This document shows positions 1 to 10,640 of a stretch of DNA of 33,706 bases, piece by piece. A model generated the notes under the pieces. It did no database searches, was not told the DNA's origin, and saw only the letters and a list, made by a program, of their open reading frames with translations. Within the stretch, counting starts at the first letter, position 1. Each line of letters starts with the position of its first letter. Source of the DNA: Paulinella micropora (lineage: Eukaryota > Cercozoa > Imbricatea > Euglyphida); the NCBI GenBank assembly GCA_009731375.1, contig BJOX01000099.1, positions 99,290-132,995 of the forward strand, written 5' to 3'. A program made the position numbers and the translations under genes.

Positions 1-20
1 CAAGGGCAGTTCCAACACTT

Positions 21-90
21 CCAGACGGACCGGTATGTTCAATGAAAATACTGGTCCAGACGGAGCGGTATGTTCAATGAAAATACTGGT
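21..90. repeat. Tandem 35-bp duplication
   Basis: Two adjacent copies of a 35-bp unit (21-55 and 56-90), both beginning CCAGACGGA and ending AAAATACTGGT. They differ at about one base (GACC versus GAGC). The second copy runs directly into the tRNA-like sequence. Confidence 0.85.
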
Positions 91-161
91 GGCACCGACG
101 GGAATCGAACTGGCGACAGGGCCCAGATGGTAGAACTTGACCACTGGGCTATCACGGTGTC
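87..161 (-). other. tRNA-like remnant (possible SINE head or retro-tRNA)
   Basis: On the minus strand the first seven bases (GACACCG) pair, with one mismatch, with CGGTGCC near the 3' end. That end is followed by ACCA, as in a mature tRNA with discriminator base and CCA. An A-box-like TAGCCCAGTGG and a B-box-like AGTTCGATTCC are present. The T stem has two mismatches, three extra bases sit before the A box, and no normal anticodon arm can be folded. A functional tRNA is therefore unlikely; a tRNA-derived SINE or reverse-transcribed tRNA is the better reading. The encoded CCA hints at retroposition. Confidence 0.4.
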
Positions 162-162
162 C

Positions 163-231
<69 letters not shown>
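163..231. repeat. (AAT)n microsatellite
   Basis: About 23 uninterrupted AAT units next to the tRNA-like sequence. The reading frames through it are low-complexity artefacts. Confidence 0.95.
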
Positions 232-232
<1 letters not shown>

Positions 233-690
233 GTGTATAGTGTATTGATCTGTCATGGCTGAGTCCAAGGACCATGCGCCTCCATCCCTCGACCCAACAG
301 TCACACAGTGAATGTTGGGGAGGGAAGAGTGACTCTAACCATCCCTACATAGCTACCCGCCCGGCGTGTCGGATACCTTGCAGGGAATCAACTGCAAATG
401 ATTGATCTTCCCCGCGTGAGAGTTCCACGAGACTGGATATAAGTCTAATGGAGGTACTCAAGGGGGTAGCAGACACTTCATGCGGTCTGCCAGCGCATGA
501 GGACGTTTGGCGGTAAGTGTCTGGGACGCCTCGAAACCCATCACCACCCCTAGATCTCGGAATGTATATGCCCCTTTGACCCCACGTGGTGTCGTCTTAT
601 AAAAACAACACAACAACATAGCCTCGGAACCAGTGGGAAGAGGCCCAACCACCTCCTCTTCCGTGGGGTGCCATACTGTGCACCCCTCCA

Positions 691-691
<1 letters not shown>
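232..691. other. Non-repetitive stretch without a recognisable gene
   Basis: Complex sequence between two microsatellites. The short open frames show no recognisable domain and run into low-complexity sequence. It may be the body of an old retroposon, since a tRNA-like motif lies just before it and a (GAA)n tract just after, but this is only inferred from position. Confidence 0.4.
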
Positions 692-721
<30 letters not shown>

Positions 722-942
722 AAGAAGAAGAAGAAGAAGAAGAAGAAGAAGAAGAAGAAGAAGAAGAAGAAGAAGAAGAAGAAGATGAAGAAGAAGAAGA
801 AGAAGAAGAAGAAGAAGAAGAAGAAGAAGAAGAAGAAGAAGAAGAAGCAGAAGAAGAAGAAGAAGAAGAAGAAGAAGAAGAAGAAGAAGAAGAAGAAGAA
901 GAAGAAGAAGAAGAAGAAGAAGAAGAAGAAGAAGAAGAAGAA
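692..942. repeat. (GAA)n microsatellite
   Basis: About 83 GAA units with rare interruptions (ATG near 785, GCA near 847). All ORFs here are poly-Lys, poly-Ser or similar repeat translations and are not genes. Confidence 0.97.
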
Positions 943-947
943 CCTAC

Positions 948-1071
948 GTGTATGTATGTATGCATGTATGTATGTATGTATGTATGTATGTATGTTAACG
1001 TACTAAAGCGATAATACCCCACGCACGGTTTGTCACTAAGATACACGTACGTACATATGTACATACATACA

Positions 1072-1102
<31 letters not shown>
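948..1102. repeat. Inverted pair of tetranucleotide arrays, (TGTA)n and (TACA)n
   Basis: A TGTA-type array (about 948-994) is followed by ~50 bases of unique sequence and then its reverse complement, a TACA-type array (about 1047-1102). A transcript could fold into a long hairpin. Confidence 0.85.
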
Positions 1103-1103
<1 letters not shown>

Positions 1104-1182
1104 CATATGAGCGGTGACCTGGCGCATATTTTCTTTCCGGCAGACCCACCCAATAACTGGCATGTTATAGCACTACCAACAA

Positions 1183-1489
<307 letters not shown>

Positions 1490-1571
1490 CTTCTCTGTCA
1501 ATGGCTGATGCATTTCTGCACATGCGCCTCCATCGTCTCACCCGTGAGGGGAGTACGAAGAATTGACGATA

Positions 1572-1868
1572 NNNNNNNNNNNNNNNNNNNNNNNNNNNNN
1601 NNNNNNNNNNNNNNNNNNNNNNNNNNNNNNNNNNNNNNNNNNNNNNNNNNNNNNNNNNNNNNNNNNNNNNNNNNNNNNNNNNNNNNNNNNNNNNNNNNNN
1701 NNNNNNNNNNNNNNNNNNNNNNNNNNNNNNNNNNNNNNNNNNNNNNNNNNNNNNNNNNNNNNNNNNNNNNNNNNNNNNNNNNNNNNNNNNNNNNNNNNNN
1801 NNNNNNNNNNNNNNNNNNNNNNNNNNNNNNNNNNNNNNNNNNNNNNNNNNNNNNNNNNNNNNNNNNNN
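1572..1868. other. Assembly gap (297 N)
   Basis: Undetermined bases. Frames drawn through the gap have no meaning. Confidence 0.99.
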
Positions 1869-1892
1869 CCCCCCCCCCCCCCCCCCCCCCCC
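1869..1892. repeat. Poly-C run at gap edge
   Basis: Twenty-four consecutive C bases directly after the gap. Such runs often stop sequencing, which may explain the gap. Confidence 0.95.
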
Positions 1893-1904
1893 ACCTCCTC
1901 TTCC

Positions 1905-2275
1905 CAAGGTCGTATTTCTCATTCTCACACACACAACTTTTTCAGCCTCGGAGCAATCTCAGCCATTCATTTTGGCACTACTTAGTCATTATATTCGAAT
2001 TTCAATTTCAATATATCCCTAAATCAGCTCGTGACAAGCTGGCGAAAGCACGAAGAATCAGCCTCTAGCCCCTCTGGCACAACTCTTAGAGGCTTGGAGC
2101 ATTCTCAGCCATTCATTTTGGCACTACTTGCCAAAATCTTCGTAAATCTCTATTTCAACTGGTTTACTACATAGAGCGCGTCCCAAGGTCGTGAAAACCA
2201 AAAAATCAGCCTCTCAACCCTTCTGGCACAACTTTGGGGGCCTTGGAGCATTCTCAGCCATTCATTTTGGTGCCG
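1905..2275. repeat. Diverged ~147-bp tandem repeats (about three copies)
   Basis: The string AGCCATTCATTTTGG recurs at 1961, 2107 and 2256, spacings of 146 and 149 bases. Flanking phrases such as CCCAAGGTCGT, ATCAGCCTCT and TCTGGCACAACT recur in the same order. The copies are well diverged, so the array is old. No coding signal was found. Confidence 0.75.
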
Positions 2276-2402
2276 GCTAATTCGCTTCGGGTACGTACAA
2301 TTACAGTGCTTGGCTTCCCGGGGGAAGGGTCCCCCGGACCCCCCTTGCCACAGTGGACAGGATACGTTCAAAGGCCGGAGGTACCGGCAAGGCAAGTACT
2401 CC

Positions 2403-2760
2403 CCAAAAAAAGGAATTTTGGCATGCAGGACACCCCTAACGCAAATATTTGCGTGAAATCCAGAAAAATTATATCAGCATCAACATCGAGTCTGGGACTA
2501 GCCACCCTGTCAATATGAGCTCCCAACTCCTCCTGGTTCACACTAACCATGATTTATTCCGTCGAGGGTGCAGAAAATAGGCCAAAAAACAAGGAATTTC
2601 AGCATTCAAGAGACCCCCTAACGCAAATATTTGCGTGAATTCCCAAAAGGTTATATCAGCATCAACATCGAGTCTGGGGCTAGCCACCCTGCATATATGA
2701 GCTCCCAACTCCTCCTGCTTCATACAAACCATGATTTATTCCGACAGGAGTGCGGAATGG
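2403..2760. repeat. Two-copy 182-bp tandem repeat with internal palindrome
   Basis: The segment from about 2403 is repeated from about 2585. Shared blocks include the perfect 16-base palindrome ACGCAAATATTTGCGT (GCAAATATTT at 2441 and 2623), ATCGAGTCTGGG and GAGCTCCCAACTCCTCCTG. The copies differ by scattered substitutions and small indels. Confidence 0.85.
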
Positions 2761-2837
2761 TGGGGCTTGGGGGGAGGTACACAATTTCCATTTTTCCCCT
2801 CCCCCCAAATCCCCCACCCTACTCCCAACACCTTTCA

Positions 2838-2971
2838 GGGAGAAGAAGAAGAAGAAGAAGAAGAAGAAGAAGAAGAAGAAGAAGAAGAAGAAGAAGAAGA
2901 AGAAGAAGAAGAAGAAGAAGAAGAAGAAGAAGAAGAAGAAGAAGAAGAAGAAGAAGAAGAAGAAGAAGAAG
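2838..2971. repeat. (GAA)n microsatellite
   Basis: About 44 GAA units running into an assembly gap, so the true length is unknown. Confidence 0.97.
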
Positions 2972-3134
2972 NNNNNNNNNNNNNNNNNNNNNNNNNNNNN
3001 NNNNNNNNNNNNNNNNNNNNNNNNNNNNNNNNNNNNNNNNNNNNNNNNNNNNNNNNNNNNNNNNNNNNNNNNNNNNNNNNNNNNNNNNNNNNNNNNNNNN
3101 NNNNNNNNNNNNNNNNNNNNNNNNNNNNNNNNNN
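2972..3134. other. Assembly gap (163 N)
   Basis: Undetermined bases after the GAA tract. Confidence 0.99.
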
Positions 3135-3179
3135 TGGGAAATACATACCTGTTAAGGACCTGTGGTGTACATAGTATTG

Positions 3180-3640
3180 CTAACATAATGTACATACATA
3201 ACATACATAGCATACATAACATACATACATACATACATACATACATACATACATACATGCATACATACATACATACATACATGCATACATACATGCATAC
3301 ATACATACATACATGCATACATACATACATACATACATGACATACATAAATACATACATAAATACATACATGACATACATGACATACATGACATACCCCT
3401 TTGCGTACTGTGGTATACTGATCAATGTTAGCGCCACCAGGTATCCGTACAACCTGCCCATGTGTGTGTTTGTATGTATGAATGTACGTACGTACGTACG
3501 TACGTACTTGTGTATGTACGTGTGTATGTCTGTATGTATGTATGTATCTATGTATGTATGTATGTATGTATGTATGTATGTATGTATGTATGATTGCATA
3601 TTTGCATGTATGTATGTATCTATTGATCTATGTATCTAGG
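3180..3640. repeat. Inverted pair of (CATA)n and (TGTA)n arrays
   Basis: A CATA-type array (about 3183-3396, with CATGCATA variants) is followed by ~65 bases of unique sequence and then a TGTA-type array (about 3467-3640, with ACGT variants). The two arms are complementary and could form a hairpin of roughly 170 base pairs. Confidence 0.85.
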
Positions 3641-3922
3641 AGGAGGAGGAGGAGGAGGAGGAGGTGGAGGAGGAGGAGGAGGAGGAGGAGGAGAAGAAGA
3701 AGAAGAAGAAGAAGAAGAAGAAGAAGCAGAAGCAGAAGAAGCAGAAGCAGAAGCAGAAGCAGAAGTAGAAGCAGAAGCAGAAGCAGAAGCAGAAGAAGAA
3801 GCAGAAGAGGAAGCAGAAGAAGAAGAAGAAGAAGAAGAAGAAGAAGAAGAAGAAGAAGAAGAAGAAGAAGAAGAAGAAGAAGAAGAAGAAGAAGAAGAAC
3901 AAGAAGAAGAAGAAGAAGAAGA
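3639..3922. repeat. GGA, GAA and GCA purine-rich trinucleotide array
   Basis: A GGA block (to about 3690), then GAA with interspersed GCA units (about 3725-3815), then GAA. Translations are poly-Glu, Arg or Ser artefacts. Confidence 0.95.
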
Positions 3923-3946
3923 CACATCTGATAAGGATGAGCGCGA

Positions 3947-4030
3947 CTATCTATCTATCTATCTGTCTATCTATCTATCTATCTATCTATATGTCTGTCT
4001 ATCTATCTATCTCTATGTGTATCTTTCTAT
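3947..4030. repeat. (CTAT)n tetranucleotide array
   Basis: CTAT units with CTGT interruptions. The sequence after it, to about 4285, is purine-rich and non-repetitive, and no gene was seen in it. Confidence 0.9.
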
Positions 4031-4285
4031 GTTTGTACGTTTTTATGAATGTGTATATGTGTGGAAGGAGGAAAGAAGGAGTCAAAAGGAAGGAAGGAAA
4101 GAAAACAGTAAGGAAAGTTACCACATGCCCGTAGAAAAAAGGAAGGGAGCACGTGATTTGTGGATTAATCATCTCACAACCTACATATATTACATAACAT
4201 ATGTGTGTATACATACTTGCATACGTATAAAATATTCATACATATATAGAAGGAAACGAAGAAAGTAAAAAAGGAGGATAGAAAG

Positions 4286-4643
4286 GGGAGAGAGAGAGAG
4301 AAGAGAGAGAAGAGAGAAGAGAGAAGAGAGAAGAGAGAAGAGAGAAGAGAGAAGAGAGAAGAGAGAAGAGAGAAGAGAGAAGAGAGAGAGAGAGAGAGTC
4401 TGAGAGAGAGACAGAGAGAGACAGAGAGACAGAGAGAGAGACAGAGAGAGAGACAGAGAGAGAGACACAGAGAGAGAGAGAGAGACAGAAGAGACACAGA
4501 GAGAGAGAGACAGAAGAGACACAGAGAGAGAAAGAGAGAGAGAGAGTGTGTGTGTGAGAGAGTGTGTGTGTGAGAGAGTGTGTGTGTGAGAGAGTGTGTG
4601 TGTGAGAGAGAGAGAGAGAGGGAGGGAGGGGAGGAGAGAGAGA

Positions 4644-4720
<77 letters not shown>
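4286..4720. repeat. (GA)n array with AGAGAGA, ACAG and GTGT variants
   Basis: Long GA dinucleotide tract with internal higher-order units, for example the GAGAGTGTGTGTGT block repeated four times at about 4545-4607. It runs into a 10-N gap at 4721-4730. ORFs here are dipeptide-repeat artefacts. Confidence 0.95.
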
Positions 4721-4730
4721 NNNNNNNNNN
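4721..4730. other. Assembly gap of nominal length (10 N)
   Basis: Ten Ns, probably a placeholder, sit between the GA tract and unique sequence. Confidence 0.95.
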
Positions 4731-4859
4731 GGAGAACGCTAACATCACCTTGCGCAAAATCGATGCAGAGTGCGAACAAAAAAAGCAGACGTAACCAGAA
4801 ATGCGCTGTTTGCATACCTGCACGTATGTATGTACGTATGTTATGCATGCGGTTGCTGT

Positions 4860-4966
4860 GTGTTTGTTTGTGTGTGTGTGTATGCGTGTGTGTGTGTGTG
4901 AGTGTGTGTGTGTGTGTGTGTGTGTCTGTGTGTGTGTCTGTGTGTCTGTGTGTGTGTCTGTGTGTC

Positions 4967-4997
<31 letters not shown>

Positions 4998-5174
4998 CTG
5001 TCTGTCTGTCTGTCTGTCTGTGTCTGTCTGTCTGTCTATCTGTCTGTCTGTCTGTCTGTCTGTCTGTGTTGTGTGTGTGTGTGTGTCTGTGTGTCTGTGT
5101 GTTTGTGTGTCTGTCTGTCTGTCTGTCTGTCTGTCTTTGTCTGTCTGTCTGTCTGTCTGTCTGTCGGTCTGTCG

Positions 5175-5214
<40 letters not shown>

Positions 5215-5225
5215 TGTCTGTCTGT

Positions 5226-5258
<33 letters not shown>

Positions 5259-5266
5259 GTGTCTCT
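4860..5266. repeat. (TG)n and (CTGT)n array
   Basis: TG dinucleotides grade into CTGT tetranucleotides in alternating blocks. Cys/Val/Ser-rich and Thr/Asp/Arg-rich frames on both strands are repeat artefacts. Confidence 0.95.
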
Positions 5267-5595
5267 GCAAATTTGTACCTATCTGCGCTGTCTGCATGAG
5301 CTGTATACATGTATGTATACAGTATGCATGTAAGCATATATGCATACGCATTTACGCTCGGATATGCTGTATGCATGTGCATGTAAGTACTCATGTATGT
5401 TTGAGTTAGTGTAAATGTATCTCTGTATGTGTTGTCTGTGAACCTTGAAGGGCAGGGAACAGCGTTGTCTTTGAAAACCCTGAACCTCCCAAAACCACCA
5501 TTAAAATTCATAGTACTTACGTCAAACAGAACTATCAACTTCCTTCATCATGACATCCGTCAACGACAAATCATTTGCCACTTTAGTGTCATATT

Positions 5596-5671
5596 GCCAC
5601 TTTAATAAATAAAGTGGCTTATTCCACCCCGAGAAGTAACAAGTTACCCATAGAAATCTGGCGGGGTGGAA
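5596..5671. other. Stacked inverted repeats (structured element)
   Basis: GCCACTTTA (5596-5604) pairs with TAAAGTGGC (5610-5618) across a 5-base loop. Directly after it TTCCACCCCG (5622-5631) pairs with CGGGGTGGAA (5662-5671), and inside that lies GTAAC (5636-5640) pairing with GTTAC (5643-5647). The cluster sits just past the 3' side of the minus-strand LINE remnant. It could be a MITE-like remnant, a structured RNA 3' end, or chance plus decay. The rest of 5267-5726 shows no gene. Confidence 0.6.
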
Positions 5672-5726
5672 CACCACATTTTTTCACTGGCCGGCCGGTC
5701 CAAAACATTTTTTTCAGAGAATCTCG

Positions 5727-8074
5727 TCATACCCCGTGATATTTTGTTTTATGGAAAATTGTGCATGTTGTTTTTGTTGGGTTGGGTACTAGGTTATTAG
5801 AGTGAAAGTAGTTTATTAATTTCGTTATTTCTGTTTGTGTTTTTTCTTGTAGATTTTTAGGATTTTTAGCTGTTATTATGACTGTGGTGTCGTCTGCATA
5901 TGTGTATCCTTGTTGTACAATATTGTAGACTAGGAAGAAGGTGGAGAGTGCGCTGCCTTGCGGGATGCCATGTGTGATGGTGCGTTTGTGGGACTTTGCA
6001 TATTGTGTGGACTTCTTGAATGCGATTCGAGAAGTAGGATGCAAAGAACTGGACTGTACCTTCGTTGAAATTAAAATTTCGTCGAAGTTTGTCTAGTAGC
6101 TTTGAATGCTCTACTGTGTCGTATGCTTTCGAGAGGTCTACATAGAGAGCTAGTACTAGTACTAGCTCTTCTTTGTCTTAATGTTTTTGTATTTGGTTTA
6201 TTATGGTTTGGACTGTCGTGCTTGAGTTAGGTCGAAATGCGTTTTGTGTATGTGATATTATGTTGTGTTTTGTTAGGTGGTCCATTATTTGTTTATTTAT
6301 TATTGTGTCAAATACTTTAGCTATTATGGGTAGTAATGATATCGGTCTGTAGTTGGCTGGCATGCTTGTGTCGCTGGCTTTGTATAGTTCTATTACTTTT
6401 GTTGTTTTGAGTGCGTCTGGGTATTTTCATATATGGCTTTGTTGAAGAGGTTGGTGAGTATAGGTGAGGAAGGCGTGCATGTCTTTTATAAGTGTTGTAT
6501 ATGTCCTCTGCTTTATCTCTGTTTATGTTTTTAAGTGTTTTGTTTACATGTCTTCTGTTGTGTTATGTAGTTTGAATCTTGGATGTGTTTTGTACAGTTT
6601 GTTTGTTTTCTTCCGCCATCTCTTTTTGTTGTTGTTTATGTTCGGTTGTTGGTATGCTGTTGCTTGTTTTTTTACCTATTGTTATGTAGTGATCGTTGAG
6701 TGCGTTTGCTATTTCTATGGGGTCTGTGTATGTTTTGTTGTTGTATTGTATTGTGGTTGGTGACGCTCTCGGTGGTTGTTGTTAGGTACTAACTCTCTGA
6801 GTTTTCTGTGTTGTTTTTTTGGGTTGTTTTTATTTTCTTCTAGCGTCTTCATTATTTCGTCTGTTTTTGCTTTGTGTATTATTTTGTCGACTTTGTACCT
6901 CTGTGTTCTGTATGCATGTTTGTTTTCTGTCGTCTGGTTGTCTCTCCATTTTTTATATAGTAGGTGTTTTTTTCTTATTTGCCTCTTTATTATGGGGCTG
7001 CACCAGCTTTTTCTTCTATTGCATTGCTTGGGTTTTCGTTCGAAGCGCTCTATGACTTTTGTTATTGTTGTTTGTATGTTTCTAAACTTTTGGTTTGTGT
7101 CGCTGCTTTCTGTGTTGTCCTGTGTGATGTATTCTAACTGTGTTTTGAGGTTTGATAGGATTGCGTCTTTATTTTTGTCGTATATGTTTTTGGTGAGTCT
7201 GGGTGTGTTGTTTGTGTCTGGTTTTCTTGTGCGGGTGTGTATTATTGCGTATATGGGGTGGTGGTCTGATATGCATGGGCTTATGATGTTTGATTCTATG
7301 TTGGCAATGATGTTGGTGATTATCATGTCTATGAGTGTGTGGGATGTTGTGACCATGTCGTGTCTTGTTGCCTTTGTTATTGTTGTGTAGAGGTTGTTGT
7401 GTACCATTAGGTTTTGAAAGTCTGTGTGTGGTTTATGTATGCTGTCGAGTAGGTTGTAGTTCATGTCTCCTACTAGTGTTATTGTGCTTGGCGTTTTATG
7501 TATTATGCTGTTTATGTTATTTTGTAATGCATGCATGAATTTTTTGTCTATGAGTGGGCGTCTATACATACCTATTATTGTGTGTATTGGTTTGTTTTTA
7601 AGTTTATTATTACATATTCTTAGTGTTAGTGGGGTTTTGCATGAGTCCGATATGGTTTGTTTATCGTCAATTGTAATGTGCATGTTGCCTTTATAGTATA
7701 TTGAGATGTCGATGTGATGTTTAGCTGTGTATGTAGGGATAGGGAATGTTACTTGTTGGTTGGGTTATGTAGTTATCTGTGAGTATGATGATGTCTGGTT
7801 GGAAGGGTAGGAGTTGTAGGTGTGTGTTTAGGTCTTGATGGTGCGCTTTGAGGGAGTGGATGTTGGTGTGGTATATTGTGATTGTATTGTTGTGTGTGTT
7901 GTTGTTTTTATTGTTATTGTTATTATTAGAAAAATTGTTGCTGTTGTTTTTTGTGTTCTTATTATATGTTTTATTTTTATTATTTTTGGAAGTGAGAGAT
8001 AGGTATGGTTTGAAGGATTGTGGGAGGAGGTTAGGGTGGGTGAGATGTTCTGGGGGTTTATTTTGAGTGCTCAT
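5727..8074 (-). pseudogene. LINE ORF2 (endonuclease/reverse transcriptase), frameshifted and 3'-truncated
   Basis: The protein would nick target DNA and copy the element's RNA by target-primed reverse transcription. It starts at the ATG at 8074, directly after the ORF1 stop. An Asn/Lys-rich lead-in precedes the endonuclease start (YHTNIHSLKAHH, near 7860). A frameshift near 7730 moves the endonuclease into another frame, with GDMNYNLLDS and the catalytic-type SDHHP motif, ending at 6715. RT pieces follow in different frames: YRPISLLP (6178-6363), motif A-like LYVDLSKAYD (about 6125-6155), then GIPQGSALS and YADDT (5727-6044). Motif positions and order match the family. At least four breaks make it non-functional. 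N/K-rich, AT-rich codon use differs from the LTR element. Confidence 0.85.
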
Positions 8075-9414
8075 TTAGATGCTCATGGAGGTGTTGTTGT
8101 GCTGTTGGTTTGGTTTGTGGAGTATGTATAGTTCTTTTATGATGTTGATGTCTTCTTCTGTCTTGATCACCCACCTGTGCTCCTTTGTCTGCTCCGTGAA
8201 GAAAACTTCGTCGTCTTTAGTCCAGACGTAGATGGTCGTGCCAGTGACCGCAAATGATCTCCTTCTTCAGTTTGATGGCCTGTTTAAGGAGTATGAGAGT
8301 GCTTGGTGGGAGGCTTTCGTTTATGAATATTTTGAATATTTTGTCTGCGAGGTGTGTGCCTGTCCAATCCACTGTTTCGTGGGTGAGTGGTTGGAGTGGG
8401 TTGTGTTTTTTGAATTGGGTTTTGGCTGCTTGAGATGAAACGCACTATGATGGCTGGTGGGTGCTTAGGTTCTTCCCTCGTGGGTTTTGTGCTTTTTGCT
8501 CTGAAGCATTTGATGATGTCGTTTGGTGTGTATGGAATGTGCTTTGCGTCTAGGATTGCTTTCACAATCTGTGTTGTGTTTTCGCTGGGGATGTATGGTA
8601 TGCCGGTTATGCTGAGCTCGCAAGTTGGGTCTCGTTTGTTTTGGTTCTGAGCTGTTGTGTTTTGTTTGCGTTCTGCCGGGTGGTATGCATGAGTGTTAGC
8701 TAGCGCTGAGTTAGCCTGTAGGTTTTGGATGAACTGGTCTGTGTTGGACCATTGACAATTCAATGATGAGATAGGCGGTGATGCTTTCGTTTGGCGTTCT
8801 TGCTCTTCTTTCATCTCGTTCAGTTGGAGCTTGGTTTCGTTTAGTTCTAGTCTGATAGAGTCCGTAAGGGTTGAAAGTAAGTCGATCTCAGCTCTGTGTG
8901 CCGCCAGGGTTTGTTCTTGTTTGCTGGCAGTTTCGGTTTGTTGATTTGCCTTGGTTTCGAGTTGGTCGGTTTGGGTTTTCAGTTTGAGTATGTCTTGGTT
9001 CAGTTTGTCTGTCGACAGTTTTTGCTCGTTGAGCATGTTTCCAAGACTTAGTTGGAAGGGGTCCAGTATTGCTTTCATCTCTTTAGCTATCTGCTCGAAT
9101 AAGCCGTTGAGCTTGGGCTGGAGCATGGCGTCAAATTGTTCTTCTGATCTTTCTGCTCGTGGTGTATGACTAGTATGATCATGATCATGATCATGCATAT
9201 CATGATCAGTTCCGGATCCGTTGTCTGGTTTTCTGATTGGTGTCTCGTGCTGGTTGGGTGTGGCCGTTGCTTTCTTGGTTGGTGCTGGTATTCGTTTGGG
9301 ATGGGTTTGGGTCGTTGGTGTTGGTGCTAGTATCGTCTTTCTGCTCGTCGCGATCGGTTTGCTCGTCGCTTTCATCCCATTCGGTGGTAATGACGTAAGT
9401 TGGTTGGTTTCCAT
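8075..9414 (-). pseudogene. LINE ORF1 (coiled-coil RNA-binding type), frameshifted
   Basis: ORF1 proteins bind element RNA and act as chaperones. From the ATG at 9414 there is a Thr/Pro/Lys-rich tail, a His/Asp-rich patch (residues 68-80, encoded by ATGATC repeats), a long predicted coiled coil (about 115-210) and a CELSITGIPYIPSENTTQIV segment (265-284) of the kind seen in insect-type ORF1 C-terminal domains. The main frame stops at 8284. Similar composition continues through two further frames (shifts near 8425 and 8235), including a YVWTKDDEVFF segment. The last frame ends in TAA at 8077-8075, abutting the ORF2 ATG as TAAATG. The direct ORF1/ORF2 abutment supports the three frames being one old gene. 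Confidence 0.75.
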
Positions 9415-9750
9415 TTTTGTTGGCTTTTTTTTTTTTTTCCTTTTTTTGCTTTCTTTTTTTTGGAGAGAGTTACTTGGTTGGGTCCGTTATCGGTTTCTTG
9501 GGTTTTTTCTTGAGATGGTTCAATCCTTGGTGGTGAACTCCATTTCTTCCCAATGTTTTTTGGTGTTCTCCGTTTCTTCCCAATGTTTTAACGGATCTCT
9601 CTCTTCCTCTCCTCTTCCTCTCCTCTCTCTTCCTCTCCTCTTCCTCTCCTCTTCGAACTCTACTTATTCTACTTTCATGAAAGCGTAATTGTAAAGAGAG
9701 TAAAGTCAGAACTAAGTCTGTCAAAAACTCACTACTCTTACTCATACTTC
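9415..9750. other. LINE 5' flank, no gene
   Basis: T-rich runs (9426-9470 on the plus strand, A-rich on the LINE strand) may belong to the LINE 5' UTR. A short direct repeat, TTCTTCCCAATGTTTT, occurs twice at about 9544-9588. CT-rich sequence follows. The short ORFs are not convincing. Confidence 0.5.
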
Positions 9751-10600
9751 TCTTTCATCGTCTCCTTCTCCTTCCCCTTCCCCGGGCCCTTCTCGTCCCT
9801 TCTCTTCACTTCTCTCCTCTCCTCTTCTCTCCTCTCGTCTTCTCTCCTCTCCTCTTCTCTCCTCTCGTCTCCTCTCCTCTCCTCTCCTCTCCTCTACTCT
9901 ACTCTACTCTACTCTAGATCTACTCTACGTATACTCTACTCTACTCTACTCTACTCTACTCTACTCTACTCCTCTACTCTACTCTACTCTACTCTACTCT
10001 ACTCTCTTCTCCTCTCCTCTACTCTACTCTCTACTCTACTCTCTACTGTTACTCTTACTCTTACTCTTACTCTTACTCTTACTCTTTTACTCTTACTCTT
10101 TTACTCTTACTCTTACTCTTACTCTTACTCTTACTCTTACTCTTACTCTTACTCATACTCATACTCATACTCATACTCATACTCATACTCATATACTCAT
10201 ATACTCATACTCATATTCATGCTCATGCATACTCATACTCATACTCATACTCATACTCATACTCATACTCATATACTCATACTCATACTCATACTCATAC
10301 TCATACTCATACTTATATACTCATATTCTCATATACTCATATGAGTATGAGTGTATGAGTGTATGAGTGTATGAGTGTATGAGTATCATACTCATACTCA
10401 TACTCATACTCATACTCATACTCATACATACATACATACATACATACATACAATGTACATGCATATATGCATGCATACATACATGCATACATACATGCAT
10501 ACATACATGCATGCATATACATATAAATACATATACATACATATATACATGCATACATGCATACATACGTATACATACATACATACATAGACATACAGAC

Positions 10601-10640
<40 letters not shown>
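9751..10640. repeat. Pentamer/hexamer satellite: CTCTA, CTCTTA, ACTCAT, then CATA and CTAT
   Basis: CT-rich blocks and CTCTA pentamers (to about 10045) pass into CTCTTA hexamers (to about 10150), then ACTCAT hexamers (to about 10338). A short reversed block of ATGAGT units follows (about 10340-10387), then ACTCAT again (to about 10427), then CATA and CTAT tetramers. No gene is present. Confidence 0.9.

Larger units (their letters stand above)
5727..9414 (-). mobile_element. Decayed non-LTR (LINE) retrotransposon, ORF1 plus EN/RT ORF2
   Basis: Minus-strand element with a coiled-coil ORF1 followed by an ORF2 with an APE-type endonuclease and reverse transcriptase. The order and the RT motifs (YRPISLLP, GIPQGSALS, YADDT) place it broadly with the Jockey/CR1-like LINEs; the clade is not certain. 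Several frameshifts break both ORFs, so this copy is dead. Coding similarity ends shortly after the YADD motif, so the RT thumb and 3' UTR are missing. That is unusual, because LINEs normally lose their 5' ends; a deletion or later rearrangement is implied. Confidence 0.85.

Noticed and set aside
1897-2550. Short ORFs in the tandem repeats at 1.9-2.7 kb
   Set aside because: Present in several frames of diverged tandem repeats without conserved reading or domain.
6464-8650. Hydrophobic plus-strand ORFs resembling membrane proteins
   Set aside because: They are the antisense of the A/C-rich minus-strand LINE ORF2, whose N/K/T-rich codons read as F, V, L and C on the other strand.
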